Below, one piece after another: positions 1-7,819 of a stretch of 64,000 bases of DNA. Positions within the stretch are counted from its first letter, which is position 1. The number at the start of each line of letters is the position of its first letter. The notes beneath the pieces were generated by a model that was given only the letters and a program-made list of their open reading frames with translations, searched no databases and was not told the DNA's origin. A program made the position numbers and the translations under genes. Where the stretch lies: assembly GCA_965267605.1 (NCBI GenBank), contig OZ254088.1, forward strand, positions 3,038,001 to 3,102,000, read 5' to 3'. The DNA comes from G965267605 sp965267605 (GTDB taxonomy: Bacteria; Bacteroidota; Bacteroidia; Flavobacteriales_E; Vicingaceae).

Positions 1-1563
1 GATCTGGTGATCATCCACAATGGTATCATCGAAAACTACGCAACGCTAAGAAAAGGACTCGAGCAGCGAGGTTATACTTTCAAAAGTGAAACAGATACCG
101 AAGTGCTGATCAACCTGATAGAAGACATCAGGAATAAGGAAGATTTGGCATTGAATGAAGCGGTTCGATTGGCGTTAATGGAAGTGATTGGAGCATATGC
201 GATCGTTATCATCGACAAGAAGAATCCAGATCGAATTATTGCTGCGAAGAAGAGTAGTCCATTGGTTATCGGTGTTGGCGATGGCGAGTTCTTTCTGGCC
301 TCTGATGCCACTCCAATTGTAGAGTATACGAAGAACGTGGTTTATCTGGAGGATGAAGAAATTGCCATTCTTGCTCGTGGTGAGGAGTTGAAAATCGTCA
401 ACATCAAAAACCAGGAAAAGACACCATATATCCAGGAGCTGGAGTTGCAGCTTGAAGAATTGGAGAAAGGTGGTTATGAGCATTTTATGCTGAAGGAGAT
501 TCACGAGCAGCCCCGCTCTATTATGGACAGTATGCGGGGCAGGGTAAACCTACGCTCTGATGATGTGATCCTCGGTGGAATGAAAGATTACGAGCGCAAG
601 ATCCTTCAGGCTGACAGGATCATTATTGTGGCTTGTGGAACATCCTGGCACGCAGGTCTGGTAGGCGAGTACCTTATTGAAGATCTCGCCAGAATTCCGG
701 TAGAAGTAGAATACGCTTCGGAGTTTCGCTACAGAAACCCTGTGATCAATGAGGGTGACGTTGTTCTCGCTATTTCACAATCTGGTGAAACGGCAGATAC
801 GCTTGCCGCCATTGAATTGGCCAAATCAAAAGGAGCCACCATTCTGGGCATTTGCAACGTGGTTGGATCCTCCATTGCAAGGACTACCCATGCTGGATCA
901 TATACCCACGCTGGACCAGAAATTGGTGTAGCGTCTACAAAAGCATTTACGGCACAAGTAACCGTTCTAACCCTCATGGCTTTGATGCTGGGCAAGAGAA
1001 AGGGAACAATTACGAATAGCGAATTCAACAGAATGCTCGTTGAATTGAACGCGGTACCAGACAAAGTAAAGGCTGCATTGGAATCTGATGCGCAAATTCA
1101 ATACATCTCCGGCCTTTTCAAGGACGCCAGAAATTTCCTTTACCTGGGCCGTGGTTATTGCTTTCCCGTTGCTCTGGAAGGTGCTCTGAAGCTGAAAGAG
1201 ATCTCCTATATCCATGCAGAGGGTTATCCTGCGGCAGAAATGAAGCATGGCCCTATTGCGTTGATTGATGAAGAGATGCCGGTGGTTGTAATTGCTACCA
1301 AAGGACCTTCTTATGAAAAAGTAGTGAGCAATATCCAGGAGGTAAAAGCCAGAAAAGGAGTGGTAATCGCTATCGTAACTGAAGGAGATACCACTGTGAA
1401 GGAAATGGCAGATCACATTGTTGAAATTCCTGAAACCACAGAAGGTCTGGTGCCATTGGTTGCCAGTATTCCACTTCAATTGCTTTCTTATCACATCGCG
1501 GTAATGCGTGGTTGCAACGTGGATCAGCCTAGAAACCTGGCCAAGTCTGTAACGGTAGAATAA
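1..1563 (+). CDS. glmS: Glutamine--fructose-6-phosphate aminotransferase (isomerizing), 5' end cut off
   Basis: The enzyme makes glucosamine-6-phosphate from fructose-6-phosphate and glutamine, the first step to UDP-GlcNAc for peptidoglycan and lipid A. About 520 codons are present and the frame is open at the window edge; with a usual length near 610 residues, roughly 90-95 N-terminal residues, including the catalytic Cys of the glutaminase domain, lie outside. Visible are the end of the glutamine amidotransferase domain (HNGIIENY), the first SIS domain with ACGTSWHAG and SQSGETADT, the second SIS domain with EGALKLKEISYIHAEGYPA, and the conserved C-terminus DQPRNLAKSVTVE. The stop codon is 3 nt from the stop of the convergent TM2 gene, so there is no room for a separate terminator. 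Confidence 0.97.
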   Translation, partial: DLVIIHNGIIENYATLRKGLEQRGYTFKSETDTEVLINLIEDIRNKEDLALNEAVRLALMEVIGAYAIVIIDKKNPDRIIAAKKSSPLVIGVGDGEFFLASDATPIVEYTKNVVYLEDEEIAILARGEELKIVNIKNQEKTPYIQELELQLEELEKGGYEHFMLKEIHEQPRSIMDSMRGRVNLRSDDVILGGMKDYERKILQADRIIIVACGTSWHAGLVGEYLIEDLARIPVEVEYASEFRYRNPVINEGDVVLAISQSGETADTLAAIELAKSKGATILGICNVVGSSIARTTHAGSYTHAGPEIGVASTKAFTAQVTVLTLMALMLGKRKGTITNSEFNRMLVELNAVPDKVKAALESDAQIQYISGLFKDARNFLYLGRGYCFPVALEGALKLKEISYIHAEGYPAAEMKHGPIALIDEEMPVVVIATKGPSYEKVVSNIQEVKARKGVVIAIVTEGDTTVKEMADHIVEIPETTEGLVPLVASIPLQLLSYHIAVMRGCNVDQPRNLAKSVTVE

Positions 1564-1566
1564 CCG

Positions 1567-1962
1567 TTATTTCACCCACATAAAGAACTGATTCAGGTTC
1601 TCGTATACACTCAATTCTGCAGTAAACAGAATACAGAACAAGTCTATTAAGGGTAGCAAACCCAGTCCCCCACCAAGGGTCAACGCATAAAACAACGGCA
1701 CTTTCCAGTCCGTGCCTAGGTACATTCTATGCACACCGAAGTGACCCAAAAAAATAGTAAACAGGGTAGCCTTTAAGCGTTTGTACTTAGGTTCGAAATC
1801 CTTGACCCGTTTGCGCTTAAGGCGCCAGGGTTTTCTTTTTGTGCCTCCCAATTCATGTTCAGTTCCAACGTAAGACACGGGGGTAGAAAAAGAACTGGCA
1901 GGTAGCCGAAGCGTACCTGCCAGAATTATCAATATCAGAATTATTGAGCGGTTAATGCTCAT
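1567..1962 (-). CDS. TM2 domain-containing membrane protein
   Basis: 131 residues. The N-terminus looks like a signal peptide (hydrophobic residues 6-18, then Ala/Ser), followed by a basic linker rich in Lys/Arg. The C-terminal half, from about residue 62, has the TM2 pattern: one helix with FLGHFGVHRMYLG, a turn, then a second helix ending in LLPLIDLFCILFT. TM2 proteins are small membrane proteins of largely unknown function. The ATG overlaps the stop of the superoxide dismutase gene (ATGA), so the two are probably translated together. The family call is firm; the role is unknown. Confidence 0.8.
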   Translation of the reverse strand: MSINRSIILILIILAGTLRLPASSFSTPVSYVGTEHELGGTKRKPWRLKRKRVKDFEPKYKRLKATLFTIFLGHFGVHRMYLGTDWKVPLFYALTLGGGLGLLPLIDLFCILFTAELSVYENLNQFFMWVK

Positions 1963-2567
1963 TTCGTGCCATCGTAGCGACTTGCTACTTCATCCCAATT
2001 AATAACGTTGAAGAACGCATTGATGTAATCCGGCCTTCTGTTCTGGTAGTTCAAGTAATAAGCATGCTCCCAGACATCCAGTCCTAGAATCGGGTGTCCG
2101 CCACAGCCAATGCCAGGCATGAGTGGGTTATCCTGGTTGGCAGAAGAGCAAACCTCCAGTTTTCCTCCTTCATGCACACATAACCATGCCCATCCAGAAC
2201 CAAATCTGGTAGCTGCTGCTTTCGAAAAAGCTTCCTTGAACGCATCAAATGAACCGAATGCATCATCTATTGCTGCACCCAGATTACCTTCAGGAAGTCC
2301 ACCTCCATCTGGAGACATTACCTCCCAGAACAAGCAATGGTTGTAATAACCTCCACCGTTGTTTCTAACGGCTGCATTGTTCATATCGAGGTTTCTGCAA
2401 ATAGTTTCTATGTCCTGCCCGTCAAGATCGGTGCCTTCAATAGCATTGTTCAGATTATTGGTATACCCCGCATGGTGTTTCGAATGGTGAATTTCCATGG
2501 TTCGCGCGTCAATGTGGGGTTCCAGGGCTGTGTAATCGTATTTTAGTTGTGGTAATTCAAACGACAT
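1959..2567 (-). CDS. sodA: Superoxide dismutase, Mn/Fe family (Mn-type signature)
   Basis: Cytoplasmic enzyme that converts superoxide to oxygen and hydrogen peroxide. At 202 residues it has the normal family length. The four metal ligands can be placed at His27 (in MEIHHSKHH), His77 (YYNHCLFW), Asp164 and His168 (LDVWEHAYYLNY). A Gln in SANQDNPLMPG (about residue 145), together with Gly in NNGGGYYNH, is the arrangement typical of manganese rather than iron enzymes; metal use is therefore an inference. The gene is read from its own -7 box, divergent from the acidic lipoprotein gene, and is coupled by ATGA overlap to the TM2 gene. Confidence 0.96.
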   Translation of the reverse strand: MSFELPQLKYDYTALEPHIDARTMEIHHSKHHAGYTNNLNNAIEGTDLDGQDIETICRNLDMNNAAVRNNGGGYYNHCLFWEVMSPDGGGLPEGNLGAAIDDAFGSFDAFKEAFSKAAATRFGSGWAWLCVHEGGKLEVCSSANQDNPLMPGIGCGGHPILGLDVWEHAYYLNYQNRRPDYINAFFNVINWDEVASRYDGTK

Positions 2568-2592
2568 TTTTGTAATGATTTGGGTTCCTTTT

Positions 2593-2600
2593 CAAATATA
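2593..2600 (-). promoter_or_regulatory. Bacteroidota -7 promoter box for sodA
   Basis: On the minus strand the sequence reads TATATTTG, an exact match to TAnnTTTG, about 25 nt before the sodA ATG. I see no clear TTG -33 box, which is often weak in this phylum. Confidence 0.5.
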
Positions 2601-2668
2601 TAAATTAATGATACGGCCAGATTGTTCGTTCAGATTTGTCTGTTCATGCACTATTATCGCAAATTCTA

Positions 2669-2676
2669 TATATTTG
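2669..2676 (+). promoter_or_regulatory. Bacteroidota -7 promoter box for the acidic lipoprotein gene
   Basis: TATATTTG matches TAnnTTTG exactly and lies 40 nt before the chosen ATG at 2717. It supports that start over a longer reading beginning near 2636, because the longer reading would start upstream of the promoter. A convincing -33 box was not found. Confidence 0.5.
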
Positions 2677-2716
2677 TAGGCTATTAACAAAAAGTATCAA
2701 CCTTAAATTAACTAAG

Positions 2717-2998
2717 ATGAAAAAATTGTTCGCTCTACTTATGGTAGCTGGAGTAGTTGGACTATACTCTTGCGGACCATCTGAAGAAGAACAAGCTGCT
2801 GCTGAGGAAGAAGCTCAGAAGCTTGTTGATGAAATGTTGAATGACCTAGATGACATGGCTGACGAAGCTGATGCTACTGCTGATGCTGAAGGCGAAGGTG
2901 AGATGACCGAAGGTGAAGGTGAAATGACTGAAGGCGAAGGTGAGATGACCGAAGGCGAAGGCGAAGCTGCTGAAGGCGAAGGCGAAGGCGCTGAGTAA
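2717..2998 (+). CDS. Small acidic lipoprotein with heptad Glu/Gly repeats
   Basis: 93 residues from ATG 2717. A signal peptide ends in a lipobox LYSC with the lipid-bearing Cys at residue 19. The mature part begins GPSEEEQ; acidic residues right after the Cys resemble the lipoprotein export signal known in Bacteroidota, so surface exposure is possible (inference). Residues 22-57 are an acidic, probably helical stretch. Residues 58-92 are five seven-residue repeats (EGEGEMT three times, then EGEGEAA and EGEGEGA). The mature protein is almost all Glu, Asp, Gly and Ala. It may bind cations or act as a spacer, but no function is recognised. It is monocistronic, with its own -7 box and terminator. 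Confidence 0.8.
   Translation: MKKLFALLMVAGVVGLYSCGPSEEEQAAAEEEAQKLVDEMLNDLDDMADEADATADAEGEGEMTEGEGEMTEGEGEMTEGEGEAAEGEGEGAE
2888..2992 (+). repeat. 21-bp in-frame tandem repeat, about five units
   Basis: Five consecutive 21-nt units encode EGEGEMT-type heptads in the acidic lipoprotein. The first three units differ only at synonymous positions, which fits recent expansion by slippage. Because the unit is a multiple of three, copy-number changes would alter length without breaking the frame. Confidence 0.85.
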
Positions 2999-3021
2999 TC
3001 TAGTCAATCGAAATTAAGAAA

Positions 3022-3047
3022 CCCTCGCCTCAGGCGGGGGTTTTTTG
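3022..3047 (+). terminator. Intrinsic terminator after the acidic lipoprotein gene
   Basis: An 8-bp GC-rich stem (CCCTCGCC / GGCGGGGG, one G-T wobble) with a TCA loop is followed by six T and then GTTT. It starts 24 nt after the stop codon and overlaps the 3' end of the convergent CPBP gene. Confidence 0.85.
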
Positions 3048-3884
3048 TTTGCTTACCTGCCAAAACAGTAGGATCAGAATAGGTAGCGTTCCTGCTACCA
3101 CCCACCAGGGAGATTGCATACTACTTCCCGTTTCGTTCCCCGCGAAATGAATAGCGATTAACGCTACCGCATTGTTTCCCACATGGCATATAATAGGATA
3201 CCACAAGGAGCGGCCCCAGATATAGAGATATCCGAACAAGGCCCCGAAGAGCATTCTCGGCACGAATCCGAAGAACTGAAAATGAAACAGGCTAAATAGA
3301 AATGCGGTAATCCAGATGGCAGCATGCTTATTGAGTCTTTCTCCCAGAATATTCTGTAAGCCCCCTCGAAAGAACAACTCCTCTCCAAGTGCAGGAAGCA
3401 CTGCCAGCACTAAAAGGTTAATTGTTAGATCAAGGCCTGAGCTTCCACTCGTAAGTGCTTTGGTTAGTTTTTGTGCTCTTTCCTCCTGAGTAGTTAAAAA
3501 CTCACCTACCTGATGAAGAAATCCACTGTCTGGAAATGTTATCGATTCATTCCAAACAATGATGTACTCCAAGGTGGGGAATGCCAGCACCATCGCGAAC
3601 AAAGAAATACCTAAGAAACGAATGTCAAAGCCAGATTTAAGTTTTAGGTAGTTCTGGTTCCTTCTTCTAAGAAAAACGAACAGGAAGGCCGGAACGATGA
3701 ATGTGCCAATGGTGGAAATGGCCTGAAACAATTTCAATTGAATCAGCTCCTCAGCGGTCGCTGCTGTTGCCAGATGGTCTACATCAAGCTCAAATCCTGC
3801 CAATTGCATCAACCCCAAAGCAAGGGACTGGAAAATAGCCCATGAAAAAATCGCGTAGCCAAAGAAAAACAGCAGATCTCTCAT
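3030..3884 (-). CDS. CPBP family intramembrane metalloprotease
   Basis: 284 residues with about eight hydrophobic segments. The three motifs of the CPBP (CAAX protease and bacteriocin-processing, also called ABI) family are present in order: EELFFRG with the EExxxR pattern near residue 167, a His in SLFHFQFFGFVPR, and HVGNNAVAL with HxxxN. In eukaryotes relatives cleave prenylated proteins after the CAAX box; bacterial members have varied or unknown substrates. The gene stands alone, convergent to the lipoprotein gene and divergent from dusB. Family certain, substrate unknown. Confidence 0.88.
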   Translation of the reverse strand: MRDLLFFFGYAIFSWAIFQSLALGLMQLAGFELDVDHLATAATAEELIQLKLFQAISTIGTFIVPAFLFVFLRRRNQNYLKLKSGFDIRFLGISLFAMVLAFPTLEYIIVWNESITFPDSGFLHQVGEFLTTQEERAQKLTKALTSGSSGLDLTINLLVLAVLPALGEELFFRGGLQNILGERLNKHAAIWITAFLFSLFHFQFFGFVPRMLFGALFGYLYIWGRSLWYPIICHVGNNAVALIAIHFAGNETGSSMQSPWWVVAGTLPILILLFWQVSKQKTPA

Positions 3885-3910
3885 TCTCTTCTTACAGGGG
3901 CAGAAATAGT

Positions 3911-3918
3911 TAATTTTG
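3911..3918 (+). promoter_or_regulatory. Bacteroidota -7 promoter box for dusB
   Basis: TAATTTTG fits TAnnTTTG and ends 16 nt before the dusB ATG, giving a leader of about ten nucleotides. Confidence 0.45.
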
Positions 3919-3934
3919 CATTCACTGCCAAGTT

Positions 3935-4966
3935 ATGGTAACCATAGGCGACATATCGTTAGGAGCATTTCCATTGTTGCTCGCTCCCATGGAAGATGTT
4001 AGTGATCCTCCTTTTCGAGCACTGTGCAAAGCCCATGGCGCGGATGTAATGTACACCGAATTTATCTCCTCCGAAGGCTTAATTCGATCAGCGGCCAAAA
4101 GCGTACAGAAGTTGGACCTTTTTGAGTACGAACGGCCAATCGGGATTCAGATATTTGGTAGTGAGATTGAATCTATGAAGGAAGCAACCCGTGTTGCTGA
4201 GCAGGCCAATCCAGACATCATTGATATCAACTATGGTTGTCCGGTTAAAAAGGTTGCCTGTAAAGGTGCTGGTGCTGGCATTCTTCAGGACATTCCCAAG
4301 ATGGTGGAAATGACCAAGGAAATTGTCAATTCCACTTCTTTGCCTGTTACCGTTAAGACGCGACTGGGATGGGACGATAATTCGAAACACATTGTTGAAG
4401 TTGCTGAGCGACTACAAGATGTGGGAATCCAAGCCATCACCATTCACGGTCGCACGAGAAAACAAATGTATAAGGGAAGTGCCGACTGGACGTTGATCGG
4501 AGAAATCAAGAACAACCCGAGAATGCATATTCCCGTTTTCGGTAATGGTGACGCAGATAGTCCTGAAAAAGTAAAATGGTGCAAAGAGACCTATGGAATT
4601 GATGGGGTGATGATTGGTCGTGCGAGTATTGGTTACCCCTGGATTTTTAATGAGGTGAAGCAATTCCTTAAGGATGGTACGCATCTTCCTCCGCCTACTT
4701 TGGAAGAAAGGGTGGATGCTGTGAAGCAACACTTAAGTCATTCGATTGAATGGAAAGGGGAAAAGCTTGGCATTTTGGAAATGCGAAGACATTACAGCCA
4801 ATACTTCAAAGGAATTCCAAATTTCAAACCTCACAGAATGATCATGGTAACCAGCGAGGACCAAGATGAAATTCTTGCTGAACTAGATAAGGTTCAATCC
4901 ATTTTTGGCGGATTTGAATTCAAAACTTTCGCAGAAAGACGTCTGGAAGCTCAAAACAAGGTCTAA
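3935..4966 (+). CDS. dusB: tRNA-dihydrouridine synthase
   Basis: FMN- and NADPH-dependent enzyme that reduces selected uridines in the D-loop of tRNA to dihydrouridine. 343 residues, usual length. The N-terminus LLAPMEDVSDPPFRALC is the FMN-binding start of the TIM barrel; INYGCPVKKV carries the catalytic Cys; VKTRLGWDD and ITIHGRTRKQMYKGSADW are conserved barrel motifs; the C-terminal helical domain (RRHYSQYFKGIPNFK) binds tRNA. It is most like the DusB group; assignment among Dus subfamilies is by general similarity. It has its own -7 box and faces mnmG tail to tail. Confidence 0.95.
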   Translation: MVTIGDISLGAFPLLLAPMEDVSDPPFRALCKAHGADVMYTEFISSEGLIRSAAKSVQKLDLFEYERPIGIQIFGSEIESMKEATRVAEQANPDIIDINYGCPVKKVACKGAGAGILQDIPKMVEMTKEIVNSTSLPVTVKTRLGWDDNSKHIVEVAERLQDVGIQAITIHGRTRKQMYKGSADWTLIGEIKNNPRMHIPVFGNGDADSPEKVKWCKETYGIDGVMIGRASIGYPWIFNEVKQFLKDGTHLPPPTLEERVDAVKQHLSHSIEWKGEKLGILEMRRHYSQYFKGIPNFKPHRMIMVTSEDQDEILAELDKVQSIFGGFEFKTFAERRLEAQNKV

Positions 4967-5065
4967 CTTATTGTTTTTCAGATAATTACGGCCTGATTAC
5001 TGGTCGCCTTCTCAGGTTTGATTTGCGCCAAAGTCTCGACTCATGAGGGGTCCAGTGCTCCTCGC

Positions 5066-5078
5066 GCCACAAAGTGGC
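5066..5078. terminator. Possible weak bidirectional terminator between dusB and mnmG
   Basis: A short hairpin (GCCAC, AAA, GTGGC) lies in the 145-nt gap between two convergent genes. There is no clean T-run on either strand, so it may be only a stall or chance stem. Confidence 0.25.
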
Positions 5079-5111
5079 TTAAATCGCTTCTAAATAGCTA
5101 ATTCGCGTGGT

Positions 5112-6983
5112 CTATCTACCCAAGTGAACCAAAAGTGCTGTTACATCCGAAGGAGACACTCCGCTGACCCTGGATGCTTGTCCAACAGTAGATGGTTGTA
5201 ATGCGGTAAGTTTTTCGATCGCCTCAGAAGAAAGTGACTTCAATTCTTTAAAATCAAATTGATTGGGAATCTTCACTTCCTCAAGTCTCCGAAGCTTCTC
5301 TGCGGTATCTCTTTCTCTTTGAATATACCCATCATACTTTAGGAGTATCTCGGCCTGTTCCAATATCAACGATTCTTTTTCCGCCAGTTCTTGTGTTAAG
5401 GTTTGATTGGCTGATATCACTTCCTGAACATTGAGCTGGGGTCTTGTAACAAGTTGGCTGGCTTTTGTCTTTTGCTTGATGACCGCGGTGTTGTTTTTCT
5501 CCAGAATAGGGTTGATGTTTTCTGGCTCCACATTCTCTTTTCTCAAAAGATCCAACACACTTTCCACATCCTGTTGCTTTATTTCAAGCTCCTTCATTCG
5601 CTCGTCATTTGCCAGCCCAAGCTCATGAGAAATAGGCGTCAGCCTCGTGTCCGCGTTATCCTGTCTCAGTAATATTCTAAACTCTGCTCTTGAGGTGAAC
5701 ATTCTATAGGGCTCCTCCGTGCCCTTGGTGATCAGATCGTCAATCAAAACACCAATGTACGCTTCGTCCCGGCCAAGAATAAATGGGTCTTTTTCAGTAC
5801 AAAGTTGATGCGCATTTATGCCCGCCATTAGTCCTTGGCATGCTGCTTCTTCGTATCCGGTAGTCCCATTGATTTGCCCAGCAAAAAACAAGTTCTTTAT
5901 AAGCTTTGTCTCCAAAGAATGCTTGAGTTGGGTAGGGGGGAAGTAGTCGTATTCTATAGCGTATCCTGGTCTGAACATTTTCACGTTCTCGAAACCGGGA
6001 ACTAACCTCAATGCGGTTCTTTGTACTTCCTCGGGTAAAGATGTTGAAAAGCCATTGACGTAAATCTCAACCGTGTTCCAGCCTTCCGGCTCTACAAATA
6101 TCTGATGCCTTGGTCGCTCAGAGAACTTATTGATCTTGTCTTCTATGGAAGGGCAGTACCTGGGACCTATAGACTGAATGGCTCCATTAAACATAGGGGA
6201 TCTGTCAAACCCTTCTTTTAGCGCTTCGTGAACCGCCTCATTCGTGTATGTAATGTGACAACCTCTTTGCTCTTTTAATGGTGATGTTCCACGTGAAAAA
6301 GAAAATTTTCCTGGATGTTCATCACCAGGTTGTTCTTCCATTTTTGAATAATCCAAGGAGCGGCCATCTACTCTTGGTGGGGTGCCCGTCTTCATTCTTC
6401 CCTGGTCAAAACCTAAGTCCACCAACTGCTCCGTTATGCCTGTTGCGCGTTTCTCTCCTGCTCTTCCTCCTCCAAAGTTCCTCTCCCCGATATGAATTAA
6501 TCCATTAAGAAAAGTTCCGTTGGTCAGAACCACAGACCTGGCATTGAAACGAATGCCTAATTGTGTAACCACCCCACATACTTGATCTCCTTCTAGCACC
6601 AACTCGGAGACCATATCCTGCCAGAAATCAACACCGGGAGTTTGTTCTAACATCAGTCGCCACTCATTCGCAAATAACAACCTGTCACTTTGCGCTCTTG
6701 GACTCCACATTGCCGGGCCTTTTGATCGGTTGAGCATTCGAAACTGGATGGCCGTCTTGTCAGTGATGATGCCTGAGTACCCTCCAAGCGCATCTACTTC
6801 TCTAATGATTTGGCCCTTAGCCACACCCCCCATAGCAGGATTGCAAGACATCTGTGCAATGGTGCCCATGTTCATTGTAACCAGTAGAACAGATGATCCC
6901 AAATTAGCAGCCGCTGCTGCCGCTTCACAGCCCGCATGTCCGGCACCAACTACTATTACATCATATGTTGTTTCCTGTGTCAT
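5112..6983 (-). CDS. mnmG: tRNA uridine-5-carboxymethylaminomethyl modification enzyme MnmG
   Basis: FAD enzyme that with the GTPase MnmE installs the 5-(carboxymethyl)aminomethyl group on wobble uridine 34 of several tRNAs. 623 residues, the normal size. The dinucleotide fold is at the start (VVGAGHAGCEAAAAAA), with GTFLNGLIHIGERNFGGGRAG and FFAGQINGTTGYEEAACQG further on; the C-terminal helical domain that contacts MnmE and tRNA is complete. The ATG overlaps the ybeY stop as ATGA. Two ParB-type sites lie on this gene, one over its start codon and one inside the coding region. Historically named gidA, the gene is often close to the replication origin. Confidence 0.97.
   Translation of the reverse strand: MTQETTYDVIVVGAGHAGCEAAAAAANLGSSVLLVTMNMGTIAQMSCNPAMGGVAKGQIIREVDALGGYSGIITDKTAIQFRMLNRSKGPAMWSPRAQSDRLLFANEWRLMLEQTPGVDFWQDMVSELVLEGDQVCGVVTQLGIRFNARSVVLTNGTFLNGLIHIGERNFGGGRAGEKRATGITEQLVDLGFDQGRMKTGTPPRVDGRSLDYSKMEEQPGDEHPGKFSFSRGTSPLKEQRGCHITYTNEAVHEALKEGFDRSPMFNGAIQSIGPRYCPSIEDKINKFSERPRHQIFVEPEGWNTVEIYVNGFSTSLPEEVQRTALRLVPGFENVKMFRPGYAIEYDYFPPTQLKHSLETKLIKNLFFAGQINGTTGYEEAACQGLMAGINAHQLCTEKDPFILGRDEAYIGVLIDDLITKGTEEPYRMFTSRAEFRILLRQDNADTRLTPISHELGLANDERMKELEIKQQDVESVLDLLRKENVEPENINPILEKNNTAVIKQKTKASQLVTRPQLNVQEVISANQTLTQELAEKESLILEQAEILLKYDGYIQRERDTAEKLRRLEEVKIPNQFDFKELKSLSSEAIEKLTALQPSTVGQASRVSGVSPSDVTALLVHLGR
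6285..6300 (-). promoter_or_regulatory. parS-like ParB-binding site inside mnmG
   Basis: The plus strand reads TGTTCCACGTGAAAAA, which differs from the parS consensus TGTTNCACGTGAAACA only at position 15. It lies about 700 bp from the perfect copy at the mnmG start. On the coding strand it encodes part of a FSFSRGT stretch. Paired sites in one gene are more convincing than either alone, but binding has not been shown. Confidence 0.65.
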
Positions 6984-7417
6984 GTTTCACGTGAAACATA
7001 GGGGCGCAAATTTAGATAATAATCCTCCCGTTCGGTCATCCCCCGCTTGTCCTCTTCAGACTTGTCCGCATACCCTAACAAATGCAAAACGCCATGCACA
7101 CAAACCCTATCTCTCTCATTATCAACATCTTGCGTATTCATTGCGTTCTCCTTAATCCTGTCTACGCTTATATAAATCTCACCGGAAATGGTGCTCCCTT
7201 TGGACCCATCAAACGTGATAACATCCGTGTAGTAATCGTGGTCAAGAAAGTCTTTGTTGATCTCCAGCAATCGCTCGTCTGAGACAAAAACAATGTTCAC
7301 TTCTCCGATGGTTTTGCCCTCGGTTTTCACCACATTCAACAACCACAATAACACCTCTCCCTCATTGGAAATGTGGTAATCAACCTCGTCATAAAATACC
7401 TGGAAATGTCCTGTCAC
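6980..7417 (-). CDS. ybeY: Endoribonuclease YbeY (rRNA maturation factor)
   Basis: Zinc-dependent single-strand RNase required for 16S rRNA 3'-end processing and 70S quality control. 145 residues, start GTG at 7417 sharing one base with the upstream stop (TAGTG). The metal motif is HGVLHLLGYADKSEEDKRGM: the first two His are kept, but the third ligand position of the usual HGxLHLxGYDH motif is Lys/Ser here, a change I associate with Bacteroidota homologues generally. DVITFDG and GEIYISVDRIKENA are further family motifs. The last codons lie in the parS palindrome, so the VSRET tail is shaped by that DNA site. Confidence 0.93.
   Translation of the reverse strand: MTGHFQVFYDEVDYHISNEGEVLLWLLNVVKTEGKTIGEVNIVFVSDERLLEINKDFLDHDYYTDVITFDGSKGSTISGEIYISVDRIKENAMNTQDVDNERDRVCVHGVLHLLGYADKSEEDKRGMTEREDYYLNLRPYVSRET
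6983..6998. promoter_or_regulatory. parS site (perfect ParB-binding palindrome) at the ybeY/mnmG junction
   Basis: TGTTTCACGTGAAACA is an exact 16-bp match to the parS consensus known from Bacillus and conserved widely across bacteria. It is flanked by A and T that extend the palindrome to 18 bp. It spans the last YbeY codons, which read VSRET, and touches the mnmG start codon. ParB-CTP clamps load at such sites and spread to organise the origin region for segregation with ParA and SMC. No parA or parB gene is present in this window. Confidence 0.88.
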
Positions 7418-7806
7418 TAAACAGCGAATCGCAGCTCGATCATGCTGCCGTTGTTCTGAAACTCTATGGAATCTGCCAGACTTCTCATTAGGAATACACC
7501 TCTTCCGTCTGGTTTCTCGATGTTCTCCGGTGCAGTAGGGTCTGGAATGTTATCCGGATCAAAGCCTTCACCTTCATCCTGAATTTGCCAGGTCATGTTC
7601 TTTCCGTCAGTTCTGAACCCCACATCAACATACTTATCAGGGTCACGTTTGTTACCATGATTAATGGCGTTGTTGACCGCCTCTGTAATGGCCACCAACA
7701 TGTTGCCGTAATGATCTTCGTCCACCATAAAACGGTCACATATGCTGTCTATCATATGCTCTACCTTGGTAAGGTTCTCCGTCCTTGACGTGATTCGTAA
7801 GTTCAT
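7417..7806 (-). CDS. RsbW-like ATP-binding protein (GHKL anti-sigma-factor/serine kinase fold)
   Basis: 129 residues forming a single HATPase_c domain without a histidine-phosphotransfer part. The N box is EAVNNAINHGN (about residue 42), the G1 box DEGEGFDPDN and the G2 box GRGVFLMRSL. This is the form found in RsbW/SpoIIAB anti-sigma factors and related switch kinases. No STAS-domain antagonist or group B sigma factor is adjacent, so the partner is unknown; the two SpoIIE phosphatases elsewhere in the window are possible functional partners only by analogy. It is packed between DUF4175 and ybeY. Confidence 0.88.
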   Translation of the reverse strand: MNLRITSRTENLTKVEHMIDSICDRFMVDEDHYGNMLVAITEAVNNAINHGNKRDPDKYVDVGFRTDGKNMTWQIQDEGEGFDPDNIPDPTAPENIEKPDGRGVFLMRSLADSIEFQNNGSMIELRFAV

Positions 7807-7819
7807 TACTTCTCCTATT

